A stretch of 64,000 nucleotides of DNA from Ianthella basta (lineage: Eukaryota > Porifera > Demospongiae > Verongiida > Ianthellidae), in NCBI GenBank assembly GCA_964019415.1, contig OZ025886.1, positions 4,278,201-4,342,200 on the forward strand, read 5' to 3'. Below the pieces are notes generated by a model, which was not told the DNA's origin, did not search any database, and saw only the letters and a list, made by a program, of their open reading frames with translations. The position numbers and the translations under genes are program-made. This document shows, piece after piece, positions 38,801-48,989 of this stretch (positions are counted from its first letter, which is position 1; the number at the start of each line of letters is the position of its first letter).

Positions 38801-41800
38801 TTCGAGTCAGTGGAGGTCAGCAAGGCCATCCTTGCCACAGGCGGTGACCTGCCAGCGAAATGTGACTCTGACAATCCTTATCTTTTGTATGTTTTTCATG
38901 CTTTGTTTGAGTCTCAGAATGAGTCTCTCACCCAGAGCATAGTCACACAGTTAAACAGCTGTCTCACCTTTCACTTGTACCTCACTCCTTTTGACACCAT
39001 GGTACTCTCTCACTGCCTCACCAAGTGCAAGCACCTGACTGAACTGCACACATCACAGTATTCACTATTTTCTCCCTTATCCTCCGCCAGTTTCCATCAT
39101 GTTTGTTCAGTTGTGCAGTGCAATCCTCTTTTACAGTCACTGTCACTACGTGTGGCCCAGTTCTCCACTGAAGGTGAGTGAATGGGACCACACTAATTGT
39201 TAGTGTAGTCCACTGTTGTATGGAGGTTGTGCATGTGTGACCCCTTCAGTTGTTGTCTCTTTAGCAATGGCAATTTGTGATTTCCATGATAAAATGACCA
39301 AGTACAATCACCTGTTGCCATGGCAGCAAGTACTCTATGTCTCTTAATTCCCCCTGTATCCCTTTGTGTAGCTGTCAGATGTGTCTCTATTGTGTTCCTC
39401 CATTCTCCCTTGTTCCCCTTCCCCTATGGACGTAGATGCTAGAGCACTATGTAAGGCTGCTGGGTCACTAAAGAGGTTGGACCTGACAGTGATTGAAGAC
39501 TGTACTTCAGAGACACTGGCTGAGGTCTTTGGACACAGACCATTGGAGGAGTTGCATCTTGCCCTCTTCTGTGCTATTGAAGTAAGTAGTGCATGTTCAC
39601 CTGGTTGGGGCAAGTGAAATGAGCCCCTATGTAAATCATGAGGTAGCCCGACTCTACAATCTAGGCTGGCTTTGGGGCCTAAATGTCTGTTAGTTTGTCA
39701 CACACCATACCTGTCCTAATTGCGCCCGTACGTTTCCTGTCCTCTGCCCTATGCTACAATGAGTGAGGACGCTGAGCCACCAGAAGGGAGCTCAAAGGTG
39801 TGGCGGCTGCAGTGTGGCTAATGGCAATTAAGTGTATGTGTCCTAACTAGGCAACAGGCAGAAACTGCAAAGCAGGCAAAGCTTTGTCCCTGCCAGGCAA
39901 AGGACAGGGAAATTGATGTCGCTTGTAGTCAAGCAGACACTGAAGTGCAGGTACAGCGGTGGTCCTGCACAGGTAGGCTAGCTAGCTACGTATCTTAGGT
40001 AAACGGAGCGAATACTATCTCATTTTCTCTTGCTTGGCTATTTTAGAAGTGCTGAAATGCCTGACAACATGTCTGAGCTATTTCATTACTCTTACATATT
40101 CCAATACCTTTGTTCTTCCTGTACAGTATTAAACAAGATATTGCATAAAGTGTGGGCATGCATGTAGCTATGCATGTATATGTACATGTGTGTGTGTGTG
40201 TACATGGCTGTATGAAGCTATGTGTGTGTAGATGTGGCTGTGTGTATGTACGAGTACATGTGTATGTGTGTATGTGCTCACCCCCACAATGCCTTGCATT
40301 GGACTAGTATATAGTTATGTGGTGTGGACTCTGAAGGAGCGGTTATCAGGAATACACTGTGTGGCTTCCTCCTATTTATGCTGCTTCTTTCTACACTTGA
40401 GTTGTTTGAGTGCATAACATGTGGCGTTTTACTTCCACTCTGAGGTGAAATCTGTGAAGCAGTTTGAGATGCATCACATTACATCATGGACATTTGTCAG
40501 TGACCACACTAGACCTATAGCTCTGTTTGACTTCCGGAGTGTATGAATGCTCCATCTGTTCTCTTACTGTTGTCACTGTATGTTATGTGTGCAGGGTGAC
40601 TGCAGTGTGTCGGAGAAGAAGGTTGCCCACTGTCAGCTGAAGAGACTTAACCTGTGGGGCAGCACCGAACTCCTCCCTGTACTAAATGGAGTCAAAGACA
40701 ACCGTTCTATAACAGATCTTGATGTTTGGGGTGAGCCCATCACTACATGCCTCTAACTATACTATACCACATAGGGGTATGTACATGTATGGGTTGGGCC
40801 CATACATGTACATACATTGGAAGCACTGCCCCTCCCCTTGCCACCCTTACACCCTCAAAGTGTGTTTTGGTTGTGTATAATCAGTGTATGCTGTGTTGCT
40901 CATTTGGGGACATGCTGAGTGGTAATTTGCAACTGTCTCTTAGCAACCACTGTCGCTTAGCAACTGTCTGATGTTGAGGCAATGCATGGAGTGTTTGTCA
41001 ACGCAATGTCCAATCACCCCATTCTACTAAGTGGAGTTCAATGGAGTGGTGTACATGTGTCAAGTGTGAATGAATGTGTAGCAGTCCTTGCTGTTTGTGA
41101 AGCCCCTCAAGGTCAACCCCATTCAATCTTGTGTGCACTGCCATGCAGATCTCAATGATTGCTGTGTTCTTCTACCTTAGATTGGCTACAAGGTCATATA
41201 GATTGGCCACCCAGTGATGAGACATCTTCAGCTGTGGCCACTTGTGTCCAGACCATGCCACAGTTGAGGAGACTTGTGATCAGTTTGATCAACCCTCTTC
41301 CAGTGCTGCATTCACTGTCACACAGAGGCTCCCCCCTGGACAGTGTCACAGTGGGGGACCCACCATTGGTATGTACAGTGTACACCTATTCACATGCTAC
41401 ATCAGTGCTAGTTACTTAACTATTTGCCACACACACATGGAGACGTAGTACAGTAATCACTGTACTATGTGTCCGTGTGTGTGCCAAATACTGTAGCTTA
41501 TGTATAGTTAGGGGTATCCCCTGAGTGTTTATATCCCCCTCCCTCCTAAGGCTTCTTTACAAGGTGGTCTATTGTGCAATCACAGCAGGGGGAGGAGTCC
41601 AATGGACAGGACTCCCAATTATATGGTCCAGAGACTGATAGTGATTGCGTGTGTGTGTTAACATCCACCCCTCTATGCCAAGTGTCATTGACTATAGACA
41701 CAATTACTATCGGTCTCCAAACTGTGTACAGTAATTGAGAGTCGATCCTGTCTGTTGAACTCCTCCCCCTGCTGTGATTCTGCTCATGATTCATTCCCAT

Positions 41801-43160
41801 CATAAAATGTGTTTGCTTAATTGCTTGAAGATTGATTGTGTTAATATCCTTCTGATCTTCCATCACCTACATTGGAGTGCCTGTGTACTTGTGTACATCC
41901 CCTCACCCATACATCCATCCAATTTCCATTTGAGTGTGGTATACTGTATGGAGCATTTGTTGGGCACATCTGCTGTATAAACACATACCTCTATCTTCTA
42001 TTACATGCAGTAAGCACATTTTGTTGGTGGTTTTCTGCCATGTTTGTTAGGCACCTACCAGAACACTCTAAAGAACTCCATTGCCCTACATGTGCCCTAC
42101 AGCACACACACACACACACACATACACACACACACACCTGTCATGGCTCGTACTGTTGTTCTACAGGCAAACAGTTGGTGTGTCTGTTGTCATTTTGTGC
42201 ATGTCACCAGTGAATGACACAAGTGGTCTCGACACATGTCTGTTCATGATGGTGTTGTGAGTGGCCAGGTTGTCAGTCGGTAGTTGTAAGTAAGTCAAGT
42301 GACTTTTGATGTGACGAGCTGTTACACTGCACCCTATAGAGGTCCTTCAGAACTCTGCTAAAAGGAATAGGTCCCCTCCAGAAGTTCCCCTGAAGTAGAG
42401 AATACTGCGTGCTAAGGAGCCCCAAAGTAGTCCATTAATAGCTGCTTAAGTTAACATTCTCCTATGACCCCAATGATACCTTCTAACCCCTCCCCCGCCC
42501 CCCGCCCCCCTCACACAATTGAGCCCCCTAAGTCCGATCGTACCAAGCACACTGTATTTAGAAAGTTGGTGAAGGGGGGGAGGGGTGGGCAATACAATGT
42601 TAACATATGGCTTGTCAAAATTTTTAAGGGTGAGTAGACTCATCCCCTGTATCTTCACGTACAAAGGTCATGCGTGGTTTTTGGAAGACAAGTGATTAAG
42701 TGCTGATCTGATTGGCCAGAAGTATTTGAGACAAGCCAAGGATTAGCCCAAAGATACCAGACCACCTTTTGGGTCATTTATAGAATGGCAGTCAGAAGTG
42801 GGCTGTGGAGGAGACTGACCTACCCCTGAAGCCATACCACTAGTGCAGTGTCTGTTGTTCTTGTAAGGTATCACCTCAGTACCCCTGTGTTGTGTTTTGT
42901 ACCTACAGGAGAGGTTGAGTGAAGAGGACTGGGCACAGCTGGAGGAGGCAGCCAGTTGTGCTCAAGTAGTCAAGGTGAAAGTGGATGTGTACAGGAGTGC
43001 CAGAGCTAGCAGAGCCCTGGCTGCTGGGTTCAGTAAGAACCCACTACTCACAGAAGTGGAACTGGGGGAGATACCAAAGGAGTTAGTGGAGTCAGTGAGA
43101 GGAACACTGTGCACAAACACTGCACTAACTGTCTATGTCAGTGACTCTTCTGTTGTATGA
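35802..43160 (+). CDS. NLR immune receptor: CARD-NACHT-LRR, copy 1
   Basis: Predicted cytosolic pattern receptor. Exons 35802..35922, 36503..36813, 37439..39173, 39436..39581, 40595..40730, 41181..41368 and 42909..43160 join in phase to about 962 residues. Residues 1-40: basic, Ser-rich leader. Residues 45-144: death-fold domain that best resembles a CARD (FLRGKTDEEFVTFLEMLR is the typical helix 4-5 pattern). NACHT: Walker A GQPGTGKTTF near residue 240, Walker B VLIILDGADE near 325, then a winged-helix region. The C-terminal exons carry leucine-rich repeats, each exon holding one or two (LKRLDLTVIEDCTSE, LKRLNLWGS, NPLLTEVEL). The LRR-per-exon layout is usual for animal NLRs. It ends 349 bp before the JMY-like gene. 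No ligand can be predicted. Confidence 0.9.
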
Positions 43161-43509
43161 ATACCAGTTCTTATTGTCACTTGACTATATACATTATCGC
43201 TGAGCAGCTAGATCTGGAGTTATGGCAGTTGATTTAAACGTTCTGTACTCAATTAATGTAACATGTAACTGCATCTACTTGACCTTTTTCATATACTGTT
43301 CTAGTGTACGTGTATGCTTTTGAGTTTAAAGGCAGTGCGCATGTGTGCCTATGTAATGAGATTCATTGTCCCTTGTAAGGGAACCCCAATAGTCACATTG
43401 TTGTTCGCGTGACAATTATGTCAATGGTTATTTCGGGATGTAGACTTTTATACAGTTATTTATCGGCATGTTCCATTATTAATTCACTTTTGCTCCAAAA
43501 GCGCAGAAG
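43161..43509. other. Intergenic, NLR copy 1 to JMY-like gene
   Basis: 349 bp holding the NLR 3' UTR and the JMY-like promoter. No clear motif beyond AT-rich sequence; nothing coding. Confidence 0.5.
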
Positions 43510-45446
43510 ATGGAGAGTGAAAGCAGTTTGGACGAAAGCCAGTTCGTTCCAGTGAAGGAGGACTATTTCTCTGTGCCACCGTCTTACAATGGCGATTCAT
43601 CGTACAGTTTCACTGTCAGCGAAGGCAGCATGGTGTCCCATGTCCGCGTGGCTGTTGAGGGCCTCTCGGAGGACTTCCCTGATGCTCCGAACTCCATCGA
43701 AAGCGAATTCAAATTTGAGAAGCTTTTTACCCTCCACCAGAGGCTTGTTGAGCTGTTCCCAGGTCAGATCACGCCAGACTCGCTACCAGACCTGCCCGAA
43801 AAGCCCGGGGGAATTTGGGGCTACCTTGGATGGATCTCGGTAAATGTCCCCGAGGGATTATACGGGCGACTGGTGGCATACTTTGAGAATGTGGTCCAAG
43901 TCTGCGGTCCTCAGATTGGCCTACGGCTAATTTTCGACGAAATTATTCCATCAACTAGTGACTACGAGGAGAAATGGAGTGAACTGCACAGAAAGTATTA
44001 CTCCGATGAGAGGGACAAGGCATTGCGCAACTACGACCATGTGGTTGCGACACGAGAGGAGAGGGGTTTCACCTCTATCGATGAACTGCATGAGTACTAT
44101 GCAGAAGAGGATGAAGTGTACTTTTTCCTCCGCAAAGCGCAAAATGTCTTCTACTTGTACCAAACGAAGCCGTTTGAAGATCTGTGTGAAATAGCTCGCA
44201 GTCAGCGGAATGAAGCGGCCCAGTATGTCGCAGAGTGTGATGATGGTGAGAAGTTGGCTGCGGCGCAAGAGGAAAGTGAGTACCACAAGGAGTACACTGC
44301 CTCGAAGGAGAAACTAGATAGGCTCCTCTTAGAGCAGTTCCAGGAAGAGGCAGAGAGAGCTGAGCTGAGATTGTCACGTACCGAGGAGGATCGTGTTGGG
44401 TTTGGGGAACACTGGGACAAACATGGCCTGGAGGGCCTCAAGGACAAGGCCAACAAGGCAATTGTGAGGTACCTGGAAGCAAAGTTGGAGCACTTGGAGG
44501 GACAGCGTGAGTTGGCGCTTCTTGCCATGGCCAAAGTGGAGGAGGGCCCTAACATGGAGAAGGAGCTAGCTGATCATGAGGCAACCATTTACAACCTTCA
44601 AGCAAAGTGCTTTGAGGTGCAACTGCTTTTGTTGAAGGAAGAAGACACAAAGCTCCAGTTTCAACTGCAGAACCTCGATGGGGAGCAGAGGAGGGCCTTG
44701 GAGAAGAAACAGAAGAGGTTGTACACAAAGGGAGCCAAGTACAGAGTGAAGAAAGTGAGTTGTCCTTGATTGTCTCAGAAGACTACTGTTGTCAATAGTG
44801 CTTTCTATAAGCCTAATACTGGCTGTGAGATGGGCTATGTCACTGTCGTTGTTCTGTGTAATGCTATAAGGGGTCATTGCTGTGTGCAGCAGGTCTTGAT
44901 ATGAACTTTATCACACTGATGCTAGGGGAGATGTACAGGACTGTTAGAGTCCCTTATGGTCAGAGCACCTTGTTTCCAATTGGTTGTATCCTCATATAGC
45001 AGTGCTTGAACACTTGTATCTGCTCTCTGAATCTGATATTTGATGTGCTAACTTAGTTATACTGAACTTGAGCATAAAATACATGTAAACTATCACCATG
45101 GTAACCTTCATGCCCTAGTAGCCATGTCATTTCAGGTGTTTCATGCTTGCTGTGTTTGATAGCTCGGCACACATGATGAATCACACACTGCCCTAGTCTC
45201 GCGTAGCCAGACCGCCTCTTTCACTCTGACTCCGCCCTCTGTGAGACTAACACTGCCCTCTGTATGTGAGAGCTGTCTGTGTGTAATGTTGGCATGCGTG
45301 TGACGGTGGTTGGTGAGGTGTTTGTGTCTGACTTGTGTTTTGTGTAGAAAGAGCTGGAGGCTGCTGCTAAGGAGTGCCACAAGGATGCCTTGGCCTCTGT
45401 GACGGCCAACATGGAGAGGAGCTATGCAGCACACATGGCAGCGGAA

Positions 45447-45504
<58 letters not shown>

Positions 45505-47258
45505 ATGTGTATACAGTTAGGATTCAAACTGCTCTCTGCTGCTCTGAGAAGAGCTGGCTGTAATGTGTGGATTGCACATCTCTGTAGGAGACCCTAATGA
45601 AGAAGGTGGAACAAGAACGTAAGCAGGAGATGAAGCTATCCCGTCTTCAAGCAGTGCAGAGGGTGAAGCAGTACAAACAAGTGAGTACAGTGGAGGGCAC
45701 TTGCATTAGTGAGGGCAGAGGGCAGAGACAACTGGAGTTGTGAGCTATCAGAGTGTGTGTGTGTCCACTACTTGTTTCTGTGTTTGCCCATGCAGGGAGT
45801 GCAGTCAAAGAAGGACACACCAAAGGGTTATGTCCCACCATGGAAGAGAGTGCAAACCCATTTCAGCTCATTGTATATGTAATTACACACCCTGAGCGTC
45901 CCACACGGTGACGAGAGAAGAGAAGGGCGCGAGGCCGACTCCTCTAACGTTTAACTAGGCCAGCACAGGTTCAGCCGCCGCGGTGTGTAGCAGAGGCGCA
46001 ACCAGCAACTCAGTCTCAGGGCCAAGCTCCATGTTTGCTCCAGTTGTTACAAAGGTCAGTCTCTCTACGTGTTGTCTGTGGTACCCAACGTCAATACAGC
46101 TTAATATGGGACAACCATTCAGTTTGTTGATATGGAGTTGTGTGCTTTGAATGTGATGTAAAGTTATTGTCTCACTCTGTGCTCAACCCTCAGTCGACGT
46201 GGAGCACAAGTGTCCGTGTGTGCAGGGAAGTGCCAAGTCGCAGCAATGGTGGTGGTGTTGAGGGGGAGGGCACGCAGCACATGACACTGTCATCGGTGCA
46301 TGTTCTCCCTCGACCCTCCCAGCTCCGGTCTAGGTAGGCACACACACACACACACACACACACGCACGCACACGCACACACACACACCACCACCACATGC
46401 ACACGCACACACACACACACGCATGCACGCACACTGCAACAACTGCTGCTTGTGGTTACAACACTTAGAATCTGTTATTCACAAAATTTTCTTTGGGGGG
46501 CGGTATTTTTGTGAATTGGGTAACATTCGTGGAAGTAATGTCTTGTGAAATACCCTTGCAAACAGGTGTTAAAATATTTTTGCCTTACCAAATTTAACCC
46601 CTATTTACACCGTCAGCTCCTGCATGTGGTCACATTGTCATTTCATTTTGTGGGTTTGTAGTGAAAGTGGCTGAAAATGGATGTGTTTGTAAGTACACGT
46701 GTGACATGTGCTCTGGTACGTATACTAAATGGAGTGTGTGTGACATGTGCTCTGGGGTACGTGTACTAAATGGAGTGTGTGTGACATGTGCTCTGGTACG
46801 TGTACTAAATGGAGTGTGTGTGACATGTGCTCTGGTACGTATACTAAATGGAGTGTGTGTGACATGTGCTCTGGTGCGTATACTAAATGGAGTGCGTGTG
46901 ACATGTGCTCTGGTACGTATACTAAATGGAGTGTGTGTGACGTGTGCTCTGGTACGTGTACTAAATGGAGTGCGTGTGACATGTGCTCTGGTACGTATAC
47001 TAAATGGAGTGTGTGTGACATGTGCTCTGGTGCGTATACTAAATGGAGTGTGTGTTTGCTTGTAGGGGGAAGGGCCGGCCGAGGAAGAGAGGGTTTGTGG
47101 GTACTCCTGTCATTGTGGACCACTTGGCACAACTGAGGAGGAAGGAGCAAGGATTCTCAACAAGGTATGTCTGTCCGTCCGTCTGGCTGTCCGTGTGTCT
47201 GTCTGTCTGTCTGTTACATATTACACTTGTGCAGCGTATTTTTGTATGTGTAGTGTGT

Positions 47259-47317
<59 letters not shown>

Positions 47318-48305
47318 TGTGTGTGTGTGTGCATGCGTGTGTGCGTGTGTGTGTGTGTGTTGGAGTACATGTTAGTACCGTCCCTATAATACAGTGCTTA
47401 TCAAGTGGTACTATATGTGCTCTGTGCTAGCTGTTATGAGAGGTGTGCAGATATAGGTGGATGGTACATTGCAGTGTCTGTTGCCTTTGGCCCTACACAG
47501 ACCTCATTCTGGCTATACAACAGTGGCACTGGTGGTGAAGAGGGGAGTGGCACTGTGGGACTGGGCGGGACTCACTCCGCTGGGGTCTCATCTGATGATG
47601 TATCCTTCACACCTGTTATACACCACATGATGTGTTAGCCTATCAAGCACCTCCAAACCACATTGTGAGACAGCTCTACACCATAGGGAAGTGTGTTATG
47701 TGTGTGTGATCCTACCCCTATACTGCACTGCTTGGGGCACTCAAAGTGGGCTACTCATCAGTGATGGGATGACTACCTAATTGAGTTGATGTAGAATTAT
47801 TTATTGTGACCGACTTATTTACTAATTGTATGGGGTGGTATACAGTGCTAACTGCTATTTACTACTGCAGTCTACAGTGGAACATGTACAAGACAGCCAC
47901 CTGTGGGCCAGTTCTAGCTGACCTTTTTAGAGAGGTGGCTGCTCTACAGAGGTAGATTGCAATGTTTTAGTGCCATTTGGGAACTGGGAGGCTGGCTGTA
48001 TTAGAGAGGTGGCTGCCTAACACAGTGACCATCACACTGCCCATGTGAAAGGGGATTTATACATGTTCCACTGTACAGCTAACAAACAAATGTGTGTGTG
48101 TTCACTTATATTGTCTGACTCTTGTTGTGTTTGGGATTGTCCTTTACTCAGTACTCCTCAGCATCTGTTCAATGTGCCTTCAATGTCACCAGAAGGAGAA
48201 GATAATCGCGTCTTCCTCGCTCACACTCTAAACTCCTCCACACAACAGCATAGGCACTGGAGGTGTAGCCAGGAGGAAAGCCCTCTAATTCCCTGGGAGG
48301 AGTGA
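43510..48305 (+). CDS. JMY: JMY/WHAMM-like Arp2/3 nucleation-promoting factor
   Basis: Exons 43510..44754, 45348..45448, 45588..45680, 45796..45878, 46006..46054, 46194..46333, 47066..47164, 47501..47599 and 48152..48305, about 688 residues. The N-terminal region aligns with JMY: FTLHQRLVELF, PGGIWG, then ELHRKYYSDERDKALRNY, DELHEYYAEEDEVYFFL, YQTKPFEDLCEIAR. A long coiled coil follows (to about residue 510), again matching JMY order. The protein ends SPLIPWEE, an acidic Trp-containing tail like the A motif of WCA domains. An amphipathic DHLAQLRRKEQG could be the connector. I found no convincing WH2 actin-binding motif or polyproline stretch. All junctions keep phase except exon 2 to 3, which is one base off next to a (GT)n run. 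Inserted between the two NLR copies but not itself duplicated. Confidence 0.8.
45449..45502 (+). repeat. (GT)n microsatellite at JMY-like splice donor
   Basis: 54 bp of GT starting at the donor dinucleotide after GCGGAAAG. It coincides with the only splice-phase discrepancy in the gene. Confidence 0.95.
46697..47050 (+). repeat. 39-bp minisatellite, about nine copies
   Basis: Tandem array in an intron of the JMY-like gene. The unit is 39 bp, containing GACATGTGCTCTGGTACGTA and TACTAAATGGAG, with only a few substitutions between copies. Because 39 is divisible by three it gives long open frames in all phases (13-residue periodic), but it lies between two phase-matched exons and is not needed for the protein. 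Confidence 0.9.
47874..48030 (-). mobile_element. MITE-like dispersed element, copy 3 (inverted)
   Basis: Third copy, in reverse orientation, in the last intron of the JMY-like gene. It starts CTACAGTGGAAC, contains GCCACCTGTGGGCCAGTTCT and ends GCCTAACACAGTGACCATC, the complement of the left end of copy 1. Confidence 0.65.
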
Positions 48306-48495
48306 CCTTAAGATGTATCGACCAATTCCCAAAGTGCAATATTGAGTCCCTTGATTTCCCAAACACATCAGACCTCACCAATTAATGTGGTAATTAATTT
48401 ATGTAACACACTACATTTCACTCAGTATGTGGTTTCATTAATTAACTTGTGCTGGACACATTCTCAATGTAGCACTTAAAATTAAAACAATTTTA

Positions 48496-48868
48496 TTATA
48501 AGGGCTGGTTCTCCTCGGGTCGCAGGTGCTGCGGTTTGCCAGGGGGTGGAGGGGGCTTCTTGCCTGATTTGCCTTTGCCTTCTGATGTCTTCACTTTGCC
48601 CAGTTTCTTGTTAAGGTCGGCCATGAAGTTGTCTGCTGACTGTTGAGAGGTGGAGGTCCGTCTTGGCTCAGCACCTGCTCCACCTCTGCCGAGTTGCTTC
48701 TTTTGGGAGGCGCTCTTTTGAGGGGCATGAGAAGGTGATTGCCAAGGCTCTCGTGCACGGTTATACTTGGCCTTGTCAGAGCCTCCCTTTCCTTTGTTCC
48801 AACGTACTCCCCTCTTTCAGCCAGTGCTTGCTCCTTCAGTCTCTGCTGAATCACGTCACCCATCTGTT
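48496..48868 (-). CDS. Unidentified gene, 3' exon(s), Pro-rich basic C-terminus, frame break
   Basis: On the - strand an acceptor at 48869 is followed by an exon that begins MGDVIQQRLKEQALAE in one frame and continues from about 48810 in a second frame (WNKGKGGSDKAKYNRAREPW) to a TAA at 48496. An AATAAA overlaps the stop, so this looks like a true gene end. The C-terminus reads NFMADLNKKLGKVKTSEGKG followed by KKPPPPPGK. The two frames would be joined by one extra G in the GGGG run near 48808, so either a sequencing or assembly error or a real frameshift is present. The NFMADLNKKLGKVK helix vaguely resembles an actin-binding WH2 helix; I do not claim this. Upstream exons were not found; NLR copy 2 starts 140 bp away on the other strand. 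Confidence 0.4.
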
Positions 48869-48978
48869 CTGTTGTAAAACACAGATGAGGAAGTTGGGGT
48901 TAGTACAGTGAACCTCCTCATAAAGGACACTTAGGTCGATGACGTAATGTTGATTGCACAACAACGGAAGCAGTTGAA

Positions 48979-48989
48979 GGGAAAGTTCC
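48979..48989. promoter_or_regulatory. Kappa-B-like site upstream of NLR copy 2
   Basis: GGGAAAGTTCC, 20 bp before the copy 2 ATG, fits the Rel/NF-kB pattern GGRRNNYYCC. It has no counterpart in front of NLR copy 1, because homology between the two loci begins only at TGTGACAATGG. Confidence 0.4.

Noticed and set aside
46661-47150. 13-residue repeat protein (VLNGVCVTCALVR and antisense)
   Set aside because: A 39-bp intronic minisatellite is open in several frames because its length is a multiple of three; the flanking JMY-like exons join in phase without it.
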